DNA of 64,000 bases from Eubacterium callanderi (GTDB lineage Bacteria > Bacillota > Clostridia > Eubacteriales > Eubacteriaceae), in the NCBI RefSeq assembly GCF_900142645.1, contig NZ_FRBP01000004.1, positions 280,590 to 344,589 on the forward strand, written 5' to 3'. Shown here in pieces: positions 16,114 through 25,841 of this stretch. The notes below the pieces were generated by a model that searched no databases, was not told the DNA's origin, and saw only the letters and a program-made list of their open reading frames with translations. Positions within the stretch are counted from its first letter, which is position 1. Each line of letters opens with the position of its first letter. The position numbers and the translations under genes are program-made.

Positions 16114-17988
16114 ATGAAAAAAGATTCCAAGGATATGGCAGTACGTGTCGCATTCCTGATTTTTTTGGATGCTGTGGTACTCTTTTTATCCTATTTATTC
16201 GCGTTTTTGCTGACTTACAATTTCAAAATTCCCTTTAATTTTGTCAGTGGCGCGCGTTGGTTTTTAGCCATGGGGATCGGCATTAAGGTGGTTGTTTTTT
16301 TTATCACTGGTATGTACAACACCCTCTGGCGCTATGCAAGTATTGAGGAGCTCTGGCAGATCACCTTTTCTGTTATTCTTGCGAACATTCTGACCTTTGT
16401 GCTGTACTTTGCCATCGGTGCAGGGGTTCCGACAACTGTTCAGATTCTGTCATTTGTGTTTGATTTGATCATGGTAGGCGCAATCCGCATTTTTTATCGG
16501 ACAGGCAGGCGCATAAAACAAGGCGTCGGAGGTAAGGGAAACAGCAGGAATGTACTGATTGTCGGCGCAGGAGAAGCGGGTATTAAGATTCTGAGGGAGC
16601 TGGCGGCAGGCGAAATGAAAAGTTATGTCGTTGGTTTTGTGGATGACAATGTCTATAAACAGAAAAAGAAAATCAATGGTTTGACAGTCTTAGGCGGCCG
16701 AGAAGATATTCCCGATATTGTCGAGGATGAACAGGTCAACGAAATCATTATTGCGCTGCCGTCTGTTCCGAAAAAGGAAATGAATGAAATCGCGGAGATC
16801 TGCCATAAGACAGGACGTCCAGTCCGGGTTTTACCCAGCTTTGATGATATCCTGAATTATGACGTCAGCCTCAGCAAGTTAAGAGATCTGCAGATAGAGG
16901 ATTTACTGGACCGGGATGAAATCCATCTGGATAAAAGTGTCATTTCTGAGTTTATCAGGGGCAAAGTGGTGCTGGTGACGGGTGGTGCGGGCTCTATCGG
17001 CTCTGAGCTTTGCCGGCAGATTATCAAGTACCAGCCGAAGCAGCTTGTTATACTGGATATTTATGAGAATACACTGTATTATTTGGAACTGGAGCTGCGG
17101 CGTTATATCCACGAACTGGAAATTGAAAGTGGCTATGGCATACGCCTGGATCTGGAGATTACAAGTATTCGCGATAAAGCCAGTGTCAACAGCCTGTTTG
17201 AACGTTATCGTCCGCAGGTAGTCTTCCACGCGGCGGCGCATAAGCATGTCCCGCTGATGGAGAAGACGCCAAAGGAAGCGGTAAAAAACAACATTTTTGG
17301 GACAAGAAACGTGTTGGACGCCTGTGTTGAGTATCAAGTTGAAAAATTTGTGCAGATATCCACAGACAAGGCTGTTAAGCCAACCAATGTGATGGGAACA
17401 ACCAAGCGCATCTGTGAAATGCTGATTCAGCTTTACGATCAGCATAATCAAACGGAGTTCGTCGCTGTTCGTTTTGGAAATGTCCTCGGAAGCAATGGCA
17501 GCGTTATTCCCATATTTAAAGAACAAATTGCAAATGGAGGACCGCTGACAGTTACCCATCCCGATATAGAAAGGTTTTTCATGACCATTCCCGAAGCAAC
17601 ACAGCTGGTTCTTCAGGCTGGCAGTATCGCCCATGGTGGAGAAATCTTTGTGCTGGATATGGGAGAACCGGTTAAAATTAAGGATTTGGCTGAGCGTATG
17701 GTCCGCCTCTCAGGCTATGAGCCTTACACAGAGATGCCGATTGTCTTTTCAGGATTGAGGCCGGGGGAAAAATTATACGAAGAGCTTTCTTACGATATGG
17801 CTGAATTTGATAAAACACGGTATAAAGATATTTTTGTTGAAAAGCCAGAGGTTTTTGATGAAATAGTAATATGTGATGAGCTTGAAAAATTGAAACAAAT
17901 TGTCGATGGTGGAACAATGTCTGAGGTGATTGACCAATTGAAAGTAATCGTTCCAGACTATCACCCAAACCGTGAAACTGCTATTTAA
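16114..17988 (+). CDS. CapD/FlaA1-type nucleoside-diphosphate-sugar dehydratase/epimerase
   Basis: A 624-residue membrane enzyme that probably makes a UDP-4-keto-6-deoxy sugar for surface polysaccharide. The N-terminus has four membrane segments. A first Rossmann-like region (VLIVGAGEAGIKILREL, about 145-160) is followed by the catalytic short-chain dehydrogenase domain with VLVTGGAGSIGSELCRQI near residue 290, AAAHKHVPLME, and the active-site region STDKAVKPTNVMG. ATG 16114 is chosen because GGAGA lies just upstream; in-frame upstream codons fall inside the leader hairpin. A strong terminator follows. Confidence 0.93.
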   Translation: MKKDSKDMAVRVAFLIFLDAVVLFLSYLFAFLLTYNFKIPFNFVSGARWFLAMGIGIKVVVFFITGMYNTLWRYASIEELWQITFSVILANILTFVLYFAIGAGVPTTVQILSFVFDLIMVGAIRIFYRTGRRIKQGVGGKGNSRNVLIVGAGEAGIKILRELAAGEMKSYVVGFVDDNVYKQKKKINGLTVLGGREDIPDIVEDEQVNEIIIALPSVPKKEMNEIAEICHKTGRPVRVLPSFDDILNYDVSLSKLRDLQIEDLLDRDEIHLDKSVISEFIRGKVVLVTGGAGSIGSELCRQIIKYQPKQLVILDIYENTLYYLELELRRYIHELEIESGYGIRLDLEITSIRDKASVNSLFERYRPQVVFHAAAHKHVPLMEKTPKEAVKNNIFGTRNVLDACVEYQVEKFVQISTDKAVKPTNVMGTTKRICEMLIQLYDQHNQTEFVAVRFGNVLGSNGSVIPIFKEQIANGGPLTVTHPDIERFFMTIPEATQLVLQAGSIAHGGEIFVLDMGEPVKIKDLAERMVRLSGYEPYTEMPIVFSGLRPGEKLYEELSYDMAEFDKTRYKDIFVEKPEVFDEIVICDELEKLKQIVDGGTMSEVIDQLKVIVPDYHPNRETAI

Positions 17989-18035
17989 AAAGAGATACAA
18001 GGAATATAAAAATTCCTTGTATCTCTTTCTTTTTT
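17989..18035 (+). terminator. Terminator after the CapD-like gene
   Basis: A 17-bp stem (AAAGAGATACAAGGAAT and its complement) with a six-base loop, followed by a T-rich tract. Confidence 0.92.
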
Positions 18036-18044
18036 AAGTTATAA

Positions 18045-18074
18045 TTGTTTTTGTTATAATAAAATAGTTATAAT
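18045..18074 (+). promoter_or_regulatory. Promoter of the wzz-kinase-phosphatase operon
   Basis: TTGTTT (18045-18050), an 18-bp spacer and TATAAT (18069-18074), about 35 bases before the start codon. Confidence 0.6.
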
Positions 18075-18108
18075 TTAAAGTATACAAAATAATGAAGGGA
18101 AAATTTTG

Positions 18109-18819
18109 ATGGAAGAGATTAGTTTACATGACATACTGGATATGTTAAAGGAAAACTGGAAATTTATTGTCATTTTAACCTTGTGTTTTATGATTGTGGT
18201 TTCAGTGTTTACCATCTTTTTTATGAACAAAGAGTACAGCAGCTACACAACATTAATGATTGGTAAATCAGAAGGCTATTCTGATACAAATGCCAATGCG
18301 AACTACAATGAAGTATTGACTAACCAGAAATTAGTTGGCACCTACAGTGAAATCGCAAAGAGTAAGAGTGTTGTTTCAGAGGTTGAAAATAATTTAAACC
18401 TTGATTTAAGCGATGGACAGCTGTCCAAAATGATCGATGTCACAACCGTTAATGATACGGAGCTGATAAAGATTACAGTTACAGATGAGGACCCTGTAGA
18501 GGCAGCCAGTATTGCCAATGAAACAGCGAAAGTATTCATGTCCAATATCGGCGAATTGATGAAGATCAGTAATTTACAGGTAGTCGATGCGGCAGAGGTC
18601 AACTCCACTCCAGTTTCTCCGAATTTAAAACTGAATGTTGCGATTGCCTTTTTGCTTGGTATTGTTGTGAGTGTTTTCATTATCTTTATCAGAGAAATGC
18701 TTAATACCAGTGTTAAATCTGTTGAAGAATTAAAAGAGCTCATTGATGGGGTACCGGTTGTTGCGGTTATACCACATTCTGAAGAGCTGATGACCCATTC
18801 TGAAGGAGGTAAAAAATAA
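18109..18819 (+). CDS. Wzz/YveK-type polysaccharide co-polymerase, kinase activator
   Basis: A 236-residue chain-length determinant protein. One membrane segment lies at about residues 20-42, an extracellular loop with coiled-coil tendency at about 43-170, and a second membrane segment at about 177-197 preceded by the proline-containing VNSTPVSPNLKLN. A short cytoplasmic tail follows. In Gram-positive bacteria this protein recruits and activates the adjacent BY-kinase to control chain length. The start is ATG with GAAGGG upstream; a TTG one codon earlier is possible. Its stop shares a base with the next start. Confidence 0.93.
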   Translation: MEEISLHDILDMLKENWKFIVILTLCFMIVVSVFTIFFMNKEYSSYTTLMIGKSEGYSDTNANANYNEVLTNQKLVGTYSEIAKSKSVVSEVENNLNLDLSDGQLSKMIDVTTVNDTELIKITVTDEDPVEAASIANETAKVFMSNIGELMKISNLQVVDAAEVNSTPVSPNLKLNVAIAFLLGIVVSVFIIFIREMLNTSVKSVEELKELIDGVPVVAVIPHSEELMTHSEGGKK

Positions 18820-19553
18820 TGAAGGATTCCATAATTACCTATAAATCTCCTAAAGGCCCTATCTCTGAAGCCTTCAGGAATATGCGTACCAACATTACAT
18901 TTGCGGATATTGATGAGGAACTGAGGGTTCTGACGATCACAAGTACAGGTAAAGGTGAAGGGAAGTCGACAATTATTGCGAATTATGCTGTTGCACTTGC
19001 CCAGTCAAAAAAGAAAGTGCTCTTGATTGACTGTGACCTGCGTCGCCCCAGAATTCACCGTTTGTTTGAACAGCCCAATAAACGAGGACTGACAAACATA
19101 CTTTTAAGAGAATGTGAACCAACAGAAGCGATCCAGACAACCGATGTGGAGAATCTTTTTATGATTTCTTCAGGGCCTATCCCGCCGAACCCTTCGGAAA
19201 TTCTGGCCAGCAAGCGGCTTATTGAATTAATTAACCAGTTTAAACTGGCTTTTGATTATATCTTGATTGATGCGCCGCCGGTTGGCGTTGTAACAGATGC
19301 TGCGGTTCTTTCGCATGTAACAGATGGTTATATTGTAGTTGCGGCAATCAGCGTGACAAATAAGGAAGGGGTGCGCATGGCCCTTGAAACACTGCGCAAT
19401 GTCAATGGAAATATTGTCGGTGTCGTAGCGAATAATGCTCCAGTAAGTAAACGCAGCGGTTACTACTATTATTACAGTGCTTACGAGGAAGACCAACATC
19501 AAAGCAAGAAAGAGAAGAAGCATCGGAAAATCAAAGAAAAAAGAGGAAAGTAA
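18819..19553 (+). CDS. CpsD/YwqD-type tyrosine kinase (BY-kinase)
   Basis: A cytoplasmic tyrosine autokinase of 244 residues. Seen are Walker A TSTGKGEGKST (about residue 45), Walker A' VLLIDCDLRRPR, Walker B YILIDAPPVG and a C-terminal tyrosine cluster GYYYYYSAYEE that would be autophosphorylated. With the Wzz-like activator immediately upstream and the CpsB-type phosphatase immediately downstream it forms the usual cycle controlling polysaccharide polymerisation. The lysine-rich tail after the tyrosines is unusual but unexplained. Confidence 0.95.
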   Translation: MKDSIITYKSPKGPISEAFRNMRTNITFADIDEELRVLTITSTGKGEGKSTIIANYAVALAQSKKKVLLIDCDLRRPRIHRLFEQPNKRGLTNILLRECEPTEAIQTTDVENLFMISSGPIPPNPSEILASKRLIELINQFKLAFDYILIDAPPVGVVTDAAVLSHVTDGYIVVAAISVTNKEGVRMALETLRNVNGNIVGVVANNAPVSKRSGYYYYYSAYEEDQHQSKKEKKHRKIKEKRGK

Positions 19554-19565
19554 GGGGCAGACAGT

Positions 19566-20387
19566 ATGATTGATATACACACGCATGTGCTATACGGTAT
19601 CGATGATGGTTCCCCAACAATTGAAAACAGTCTTGAAATGCTCAGAGTTGCGGAGCGGATAGGTTTCCGAGGTGTGGTTCTAACACCACACTATATGAGC
19701 TATACAAATTTTGTTTCCAGAGTTGCTGAGAACAAAAAAAGATTGAAAGCTTTGATAAAAGCAGTTGCGGAAGAAAATATCAATATACAGCTGTTTTTGG
19801 GAAATGAGCTCTATTATGAACCGGATATGATACAAATGGTTGAAGCAGGTGAGTTTACCACCCTGAACAAAAGCAATTATTTTTTAGTGGAAACCATGCG
19901 GCATGATTCAAGTGTCGAGCATTTGCAGGAATTTCTTTACCGGTTACAGGCTAAGGGGTACTCAACGATTTTAGCACACCCTGAAAGATATGATTTTGTA
20001 AGGGAAAATCCCAATGTATTATTGGACTTTATAGATAAAGGAACCTATATACAAACAAACGCATTGAGCCTGACAGGGTTTTACGGAAGTGCGTCGAAAG
20101 AGACTGCCGAGATCATGCTGGAGCACAATATGGTCCAGTTTCTGGCCAGCGACGCACACCGTGTTAAGAGCTACGAACTGATGGAAAGAGCATTAGAACG
20201 TGCGGAAGAAATTGTTGGGCGTAAAAAGTTTGAGCAAATTATGAATTTAAATCCGGCAATCGTTCTTAGCAATAAAGGGACGATTGAGTGTAGTCCGGTC
20301 GAATACAGCCCTAAGAAAAAACATCATTTTTTCCCTTCATTTAGGAAGACTGGCAAAAAACGTTTAGGAGGGGTGGGGATTCAGTAA
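19566..20387 (+). CDS. CpsB/YwqE-type tyrosine phosphatase (PHP family)
   Basis: A manganese-dependent phosphotyrosine phosphatase of the PHP fold, 273 residues. Metal-binding residues are in MIDIHTHVLYGIDDG, LTPHY, LAHPERY and FLASDAHR. It dephosphorylates the BY-kinase encoded directly upstream. The basic C-terminal tail of about 25 residues is an extension beyond the PHP domain. Confidence 0.95.
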   Translation: MIDIHTHVLYGIDDGSPTIENSLEMLRVAERIGFRGVVLTPHYMSYTNFVSRVAENKKRLKALIKAVAEENINIQLFLGNELYYEPDMIQMVEAGEFTTLNKSNYFLVETMRHDSSVEHLQEFLYRLQAKGYSTILAHPERYDFVRENPNVLLDFIDKGTYIQTNALSLTGFYGSASKETAEIMLEHNMVQFLASDAHRVKSYELMERALERAEEIVGRKKFEQIMNLNPAIVLSNKGTIECSPVEYSPKKKHHFFPSFRKTGKKRLGGVGIQ

Positions 20388-21110
20388 ATGAAACATGTAA
20401 AAAATACAGTGATTGTTATTTTGTTTGTGGTGTTTTGTGTCCTTATTGTGTATGGTTTAAAAACCTGGAACAATGACGGCAAAAAGAAAGTCGCAGCAAA
20501 TGCGAACCAGCCGGCTACCACTGTACAAAATACGGATAAAACCACTGCGCCAACGATTACGATTACCTCAAATAATCTTTTTAATGAGAACAATGTGACA
20601 AATGGCGATGTGTCTGTCGCGTTTAAGGCTTCTGATTTAAAGGATGCTTTTGTCAACGGAACATCTTTGAACGATCCGCAGTCCCAGGAAAAGGTAACGG
20701 AGGCTCTTCTGTCTAATCCAGGCAGTTATGAGATCATTGTGGAAGATAATAATGGCAGTAAAGCCGTCTTAAGGTTTTCCATTGATCCTAATGTGGTTAT
20801 CTCTGAAGAAGGCGGAAAAAAAGCTTCTGACATTAAATCTGAGCCTTATACAGGTGAGGTAGCACAGGTGCAGCAGGGACCTGCGATTACAGCGCAGACA
20901 CCAGCCGGGCTTATAAATGGGGGAACTGTCAGTTCTGAGTTTGTAACCCTGGCATACAGCAGCCCGGAGCAGATTACATCTGTTACGCTTGACGGCGAGG
21001 CAATGGAGGTCATTGGCACGGTGACGAGCTATATGTCTGGAAAACACACAGTGGTGGTTACAGACAGTAAGGGAGCAAGCTCAACCTTTACCTTTACAAA
21101 TAATTATTAA
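20388..21110 (+). CDS. Membrane-anchored protein with two Ig-like repeats, unknown function
   Basis: A 240-residue protein with an N-terminal membrane anchor (about residues 6-25), a Thr/Asn-rich linker, and two similar beta-rich segments of about 65 residues. The first is around VSVAFKASDLKDAFVNG...GSYEIIVEDNNGS. The second is around EQITSVTLDGEAM...GKHTVVVTDSKGASS. Both have the look of bacterial Ig-like domains. The ATG directly follows the stop of the phosphatase gene, so it belongs to the same operon. A role in surface polysaccharide export or wall attachment is plausible but unproven. Confidence 0.7.
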   Translation: MKHVKNTVIVILFVVFCVLIVYGLKTWNNDGKKKVAANANQPATTVQNTDKTTAPTITITSNNLFNENNVTNGDVSVAFKASDLKDAFVNGTSLNDPQSQEKVTEALLSNPGSYEIIVEDNNGSKAVLRFSIDPNVVISEEGGKKASDIKSEPYTGEVAQVQQGPAITAQTPAGLINGGTVSSEFVTLAYSSPEQITSVTLDGEAMEVIGTVTSYMSGKHTVVVTDSKGASSTFTFTNNY

Positions 21111-21114
21111 AGCT

Positions 21115-21149
21115 AAAAAAAGAACACCCAATGTGGTGTTCTTTTTTTT
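21115..21149. terminator. Bidirectional terminator
   Basis: GAACACC (21122-21128) and GGTGTTC (21135-21141), flanked by seven As and eight Ts. It serves the exopolysaccharide operon and the convergent LCP gene. Confidence 0.9.
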
Positions 21150-21160
21150 AACAGTGTTTA

Positions 21161-22102
21161 TCAGACACTTTGATCTTCAAAGATATAGGCATCCATTTTT
21201 TCACGGACCGTTGGAATATCAAATACCAGATAGTACACACCATCAATCATCTGCCCATTGGCGTCATCATCCTGCGGGAAACGATTCTGCCGGATCCCCT
21301 GCTTGGCAAGTGAACCGTATTTGGCAGTCATATCAAGCATTTCCTGGTTAGAAAGGCTGGTGGTGATATAAGGGGCAAGATCACTGATCAGGCCTGGATA
21401 GCTGGTTACAGGCTGCTGGATCATTTTTATGACAAGCGCATTCAGGACAGTCCGCTGACGTTCAGTTCGTTTAAAGTCATTGCCGCTGGCATAACGGATT
21501 CTGGAATAAGCCAAAGCCTGCTCACCGGTTAAAAGCTGAGTACCGGACTGGTAAAGTCCTGGAATCTGGCCGGTCGCGATTTCTTCATCAGTGATGTCAA
21601 TGCTGACGCCGCCGAGCATATCGATGATTTCAGGCATTGAGGTAAAATTGACGGACATAAAGTCTGTGATGTTCAGACCAAAATTTTCGTTGAGCGTGCG
21701 GATTGCGAGCTCAGGGCCGCCAAATGCATAAGCGTGGTTGATTTTATCCATTCCGTGGCCTGCGATATCAACATAAGAGTCACGCATGACAGAGGTCAGC
21801 TTGATGCGGTTATGGACATTGTCTAAAGTCAGGATCATGATCGAGTCGGAACGGCCAGTCTCGCCTTCAGCGGCGTCGATACCGTAGAGCGCAATGTTGA
21901 CAATCTCTCCGTTTTTGTTTTCAGTAATACCCAGATCCTGAGCATTATCTGAAATATCAACCTTATCCATTTTGTTCATGGTATTCTGAATGTATGAGTA
22001 GGCATATAAGCCACCCCCCAAGATAAGAGCAAAAATGACAGCTACAATGATCAAAGCTGCTTTTTTTCCGGTGCTCATGCCGCCGGCTTTGTTTTTTCCC
22101 AT
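21161..22102 (-). CDS. LytR-CpsA-Psr (LCP) family wall-polymer ligase
   Basis: Attaches undecaprenyl-linked polysaccharide or teichoic polymers to peptidoglycan outside the membrane. The 313-residue protein has a basic N-terminus, a membrane anchor (about 15-35) and an LCP domain with GRSDSIMILTLD, SVMRDSYVDI, KINHAYAFGG and the late SRIRYASGNDFKRTERQR. ATG 22102 is chosen with AGGAGT ten bases upstream; an in-frame GTG four codons earlier lies inside that ribosome site. Next to the capsule genes, it probably anchors their product. Confidence 0.93.
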   Translation of the reverse strand: MGKNKAGGMSTGKKAALIIVAVIFALILGGGLYAYSYIQNTMNKMDKVDISDNAQDLGITENKNGEIVNIALYGIDAAEGETGRSDSIMILTLDNVHNRIKLTSVMRDSYVDIAGHGMDKINHAYAFGGPELAIRTLNENFGLNITDFMSVNFTSMPEIIDMLGGVSIDITDEEIATGQIPGLYQSGTQLLTGEQALAYSRIRYASGNDFKRTERQRTVLNALVIKMIQQPVTSYPGLISDLAPYITTSLSNQEMLDMTAKYGSLAKQGIRQNRFPQDDDANGQMIDGVYYLVFDIPTVREKMDAYIFEDQSV

Positions 22103-22138
22103 ATAAAAAGACACTCCTTATTTATTTTATAATTGACA

Positions 22139-22167
22139 ATTATACCATATCTCCACTGCGCTTTCTA
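22139..22167 (-). promoter_or_regulatory. LCP gene promoter
   Basis: On the minus strand TAGAAA, 17 bp, and an extended -10, TGGTATAAT (hexamer 22139-22144). Confidence 0.5.
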
Positions 22168-22322
22168 TTATAATTCAAATTATTTAACAGGAACTTTGAA
22201 AAATGCAATTGTAACCGGGAACAATATTATCCATCTGGGACAATAGGGGGTGTATTTTGTTTTCGTAATGTGATATAATATGAGAAATTATTGGAAAATA
22301 ACAAAGAAAGGAGGGAATACAG

Positions 22323-25300
22323 ATCGAATCTGAATTTACACATTTACATGTCCACAGTGAATTTAGCCTTTTAGATGGTTTTGGAAGAATTAAGCAGCTC
22401 GTGAAAGAAGCAAAGGATTTGGAAATGAAAAGTCTCGCGCTTACAGACCACGGGGTGCTTTTTGGCGCGGTCGATTTTTACAAAGCATGCCTGGAGGAAG
22501 GCATCAAGCCGCTTATCGGCTGCGAGGTTTATGTTTCTCCCCGCCGTCTTGACCAAAAGGAAGGTAATATTGACACCAATCCATATCATCTGGTGCTGCT
22601 GGCCGAAAACAACGATGGCTATAAAAATCTGATGAAAGTCGTATCTGAAGGCTTTATTGATGGATTTTACTATAAACCCAGGGTTGACCATGAATATTTA
22701 AGAAAGCACCATGAAGGCATTATTTGTCTGTCGGCCTGCATTGGCGGGGAAATTCCAAGACTGATCATTGAAGGACAGCTGCAGAAAGCAAATGAAATCT
22801 GTCAGATGTATCAGGATATTTTTGGAAAGGGAAATTTTTTCCTTGAAATACAGGATCACCGTATGCAGAAGGAAGCGCAGGTCAATGAGGTGCTCATTGA
22901 CTTTTCTAAAAAATATGACATTCCTCTGGTAGCGACCAATGATGTCCATTATGTCCGGAAAGCGGATGCCGAAGCCCACGATATATTGCTGTGTATTCAG
23001 ACAGCGGCTTCTGTGGACGATGAGGAGCGGATGCGGTTTCCAAATAATGAATTTTATCTGAAATCCCCAGATGAAATGTCCCGGTTATTCATTGATGTGC
23101 CGGAGGCCATTGAGAATACCAACAAAATTGCCGAGCGCTGCAACGTGAGTTTTGACCTTGAAAGCGCCCATTTGCCTGAGTTTGAACTTCCAGAGGGAGA
23201 ACCCTCTGCGGGTGGTTACCTGAGAAAGCTTTGTGAAGCAGGACTTAAGGCCCGGTATCAGGAGATTACGCCAGAAATAAAGGAACGCATGGACTATGAG
23301 CTGGATGTGATCCATTCCATGGGCTTTGACAATTATTTCCTGGTTGTCTGGGATTTTATTAAATACGCCAAGGATCATGACATCATGGTCGGACCAGGCC
23401 GTGGGTCCGCCGCGGGAAGCCTTGTGGCCTATGGGCTGGATATCACGACACTGGATCCCCTCAAATACAACCTGCTGTTTGAGCGGTTTTTAAACCCTGA
23501 ACGAATCACGATGCCCGATATCGATTGTGATTTCTGCTATGAACGAAGACAGGAAGTCATTGATTACGTGATCAGAAAATATGGCGCAGACCATGTGGCG
23601 CAGATTATTACCTTTGGTACCATGGCGGCAAGAGGTGCAGTGCGTGATGTGGGAAGAGCTTTGAATATGCCCTACAATGCGGTGGATAAGGTAGCCAAAG
23701 AAATTCCGATGCACCCAGGGCAGAATATTACGATTGAAAGGGCTCTGGAAGAAAACAGCGAGCTTCGGAAGATGAAGGAAAACGATCCGGAGGTTTCCAA
23801 GCTTCTGGATATGGCCGAATCCATGGAGGGTCTGGCACGTCATGCCTCCACCCATGCGGCTGGTGTGGTTATTTCAGATAAGCCGCTGATGGAGTATGTT
23901 CCGCTTTACAGGAACGGAGACATGATTACCACCCAGTTTCCCATGGGACTCTTGGAAGACCTCGGGCTTATAAAGATGGATTTCCTGGGTTTGAGAACCT
24001 TGACGGTTATACGGGACGCCCTTGAAAATATAAAACACAGCCAGGGGATGAACATCAATTTAGACAACATTGATCTCGAAGACCCCAAGGTTTATAAGAT
24101 GCTGTCCAAGGGAGACACCCTTGGGGTATTTCAGCTTGAGAGCAAAGGGATGATCGCTTTTATGAGAGATCTGCAGCCAGAGCATTTCGAGGACATCATT
24201 GCCGGAATCTCGCTTTACCGCCCTGGTCCGATGGATCAGATCCCCAGATATATTGAGAATAAAAAAAGTCCGGAAGCCATTACCTATCTTCATCCGATTT
24301 TGGAACCAATTCTGGATGTTACTTATGGATGTATGGTTTACCAGGAACAGGTTATGCAGATATTCAGGGATGTGGCAGGCTTTACCATGGGCAGAAGTGA
24401 CCTGGTCCGCCGTGCCATGTCGAAAAAGAAAATTGATGTCATGAATCAGGAAGGTGAAGTTTTTATCCACGGCGAGGTGGATGAAAACGGCGAGACCGTC
24501 ATTGACGGCGCGGTACGCCGGGGCGTGCCGGAAAATGTGGCAGAACAGATATACGCGGAAATGAAGGATTTTGCCAAATACGCCTTTAACAAATCACATG
24601 CCGCTGCATACGCGGTTATCGCCTACCAGACTGCCTGGCTCAAATGCTATTATCCGACAGAATTTATGGCGGCGTTAATGTCCTCTGTGATGGACGATGA
24701 AAAAAAGGTATCTAAATATATTGAGGACTGCCGTAAAAATGACATCAAGGTGCTGCCGCCGGATGTGAATGTCAGCTATGACAAGTTTTCTGTAAAAAAC
24801 AATAAGATCTGTTTTGGCTTAGGGGCCATTAAGGGACTTGGGAAAAATGCCATTGTGTCCATTGTAAATGCCAGAGAGACCGATGGCGCTTTCAAAGGCT
24901 TTCGGGATTTCTGTGAGAAAGTCGATTTAAAGGCTTTGAATAAACGCATGGTGGAAGGCCTGATCAAAAGCGGCGCCTTTGACTATACCGGAAGTACCCG
25001 CGCCCAGCTTTTACTTGGTGCAGAGCGGATGGTGGATCAGGTGCAGCGTGAGAAGCGTGACCGCCTTGCCGGCCAGATATCCTTGCTGGATTTTGGCGGA
25101 AACAGCAGCCTGAAGGAGGACTTTTTACCCGATGTCGCACCCTTTACCAAGGAACAGCGGCTGGCGCTGGAGAAAGAGGTGCTCGGCCTGTATGTTACGG
25201 GGCATCCCCTTGAAAAATATGAGAATACCTTAAAAGAAAAGACAAACCTTAACAGCAGTATGCTTGACAGCTACGAGGACCTGAGGGATTCTGGGATCAG

Positions 25301-25841
25301 GGACGGCGGCGCGGTAATCATTGGCGGACTCATTGATGATGTCAAAAACCAGATCACCCGCAATGGCAAGCTGATGGCTTTCATGACACTGGAGGATTTA
25401 TACGGCCGCCTGGAGGTGGTTGTATTCCCCAATACATTGGAAAAATACCGTCCTCTTCTGACCGTGGACCACGCGGTGATTGTGAGAGGTAAGATAAATT
25501 ATAATGAAGAAATGAATGTTTCTGTAATCTGTGAGCAGGTCTATCCTCTCAGCCTTAAAACGGATATTCCGCAGGTGAAAGAGGAAAGAACAGCGTATGC
25601 GCCGGCTGAAAAGAAGGAGAAGCTGGTCATTCATTTTACAGATTTTACACAAAAGCCCTTGCTAAAAGAGATTAAATCCGTTTTAATGAAAACACCGGGT
25701 CCGGTACCGGTGGAGCTGCATTTTGAAAAGGAACATAAAAAATTTGGCGCAGATAAAAACCTGTGGGTAAGCGTCTGTGATGAATTAATAAATAACCTGG
25801 AAGCAATTCTAGGGCAGAATAAAGTGGAGGTACTCAAATGA
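22323..25841 (+). CDS. dnaE: DNA polymerase III alpha subunit DnaE, apparent ATC start
   Basis: Replicative polymerase alpha subunit of the DnaE1 type, about 1172 residues. An N-terminal PHP domain (THLHVHSEFSLLDG), the palm motifs GPGRGSAAGSL and MPDIDCDF, a helix-hairpin-helix region and an OB-fold near residue 990 are present. In this frame a TAA lies at 22299, and no ATG, GTG or TTG follows until GTG 22401. Starting there would delete the metal-binding HLHVHSE motif. AAAGGAGGG sits eight bases before ATC 22323, so initiation at ATC (or ATA 22317) is most likely. The 3' end overlaps pfkA by four bases. Confidence 0.9.
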   Translation: MESEFTHLHVHSEFSLLDGFGRIKQLVKEAKDLEMKSLALTDHGVLFGAVDFYKACLEEGIKPLIGCEVYVSPRRLDQKEGNIDTNPYHLVLLAENNDGYKNLMKVVSEGFIDGFYYKPRVDHEYLRKHHEGIICLSACIGGEIPRLIIEGQLQKANEICQMYQDIFGKGNFFLEIQDHRMQKEAQVNEVLIDFSKKYDIPLVATNDVHYVRKADAEAHDILLCIQTAASVDDEERMRFPNNEFYLKSPDEMSRLFIDVPEAIENTNKIAERCNVSFDLESAHLPEFELPEGEPSAGGYLRKLCEAGLKARYQEITPEIKERMDYELDVIHSMGFDNYFLVVWDFIKYAKDHDIMVGPGRGSAAGSLVAYGLDITTLDPLKYNLLFERFLNPERITMPDIDCDFCYERRQEVIDYVIRKYGADHVAQIITFGTMAARGAVRDVGRALNMPYNAVDKVAKEIPMHPGQNITIERALEENSELRKMKENDPEVSKLLDMAESMEGLARHASTHAAGVVISDKPLMEYVPLYRNGDMITTQFPMGLLEDLGLIKMDFLGLRTLTVIRDALENIKHSQGMNINLDNIDLEDPKVYKMLSKGDTLGVFQLESKGMIAFMRDLQPEHFEDIIAGISLYRPGPMDQIPRYIENKKSPEAITYLHPILEPILDVTYGCMVYQEQVMQIFRDVAGFTMGRSDLVRRAMSKKKIDVMNQEGEVFIHGEVDENGETVIDGAVRRGVPENVAEQIYAEMKDFAKYAFNKSHAAAYAVIAYQTAWLKCYYPTEFMAALMSSVMDDEKKVSKYIEDCRKNDIKVLPPDVNVSYDKFSVKNNKICFGLGAIKGLGKNAIVSIVNARETDGAFKGFRDFCEKVDLKALNKRMVEGLIKSGAFDYTGSTRAQLLLGAERMVDQVQREKRDRLAGQISLLDFGGNSSLKEDFLPDVAPFTKEQRLALEKEVLGLYVTGHPLEKYENTLKEKTNLNSSMLDSYEDLRDSGIRDGGAVIIGGLIDDVKNQITRNGKLMAFMTLEDLYGRLEVVVFPNTLEKYRPLLTVDHAVIVRGKINYNEEMNVSVICEQVYPLSLKTDIPQVKEERTAYAPAEKKEKLVIHFTDFTQKPLLKEIKSVLMKTPGPVPVELHFEKEHKKFGADKNLWVSVCDELINNLEAILGQNKVEVLK

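Noticed and set aside
22401..25841. dnaE starting at GTG 22401
   Set aside because: This start removes the conserved PHP motif HLHVHSE and leaves a perfect ribosome site unused 80 bases upstream.
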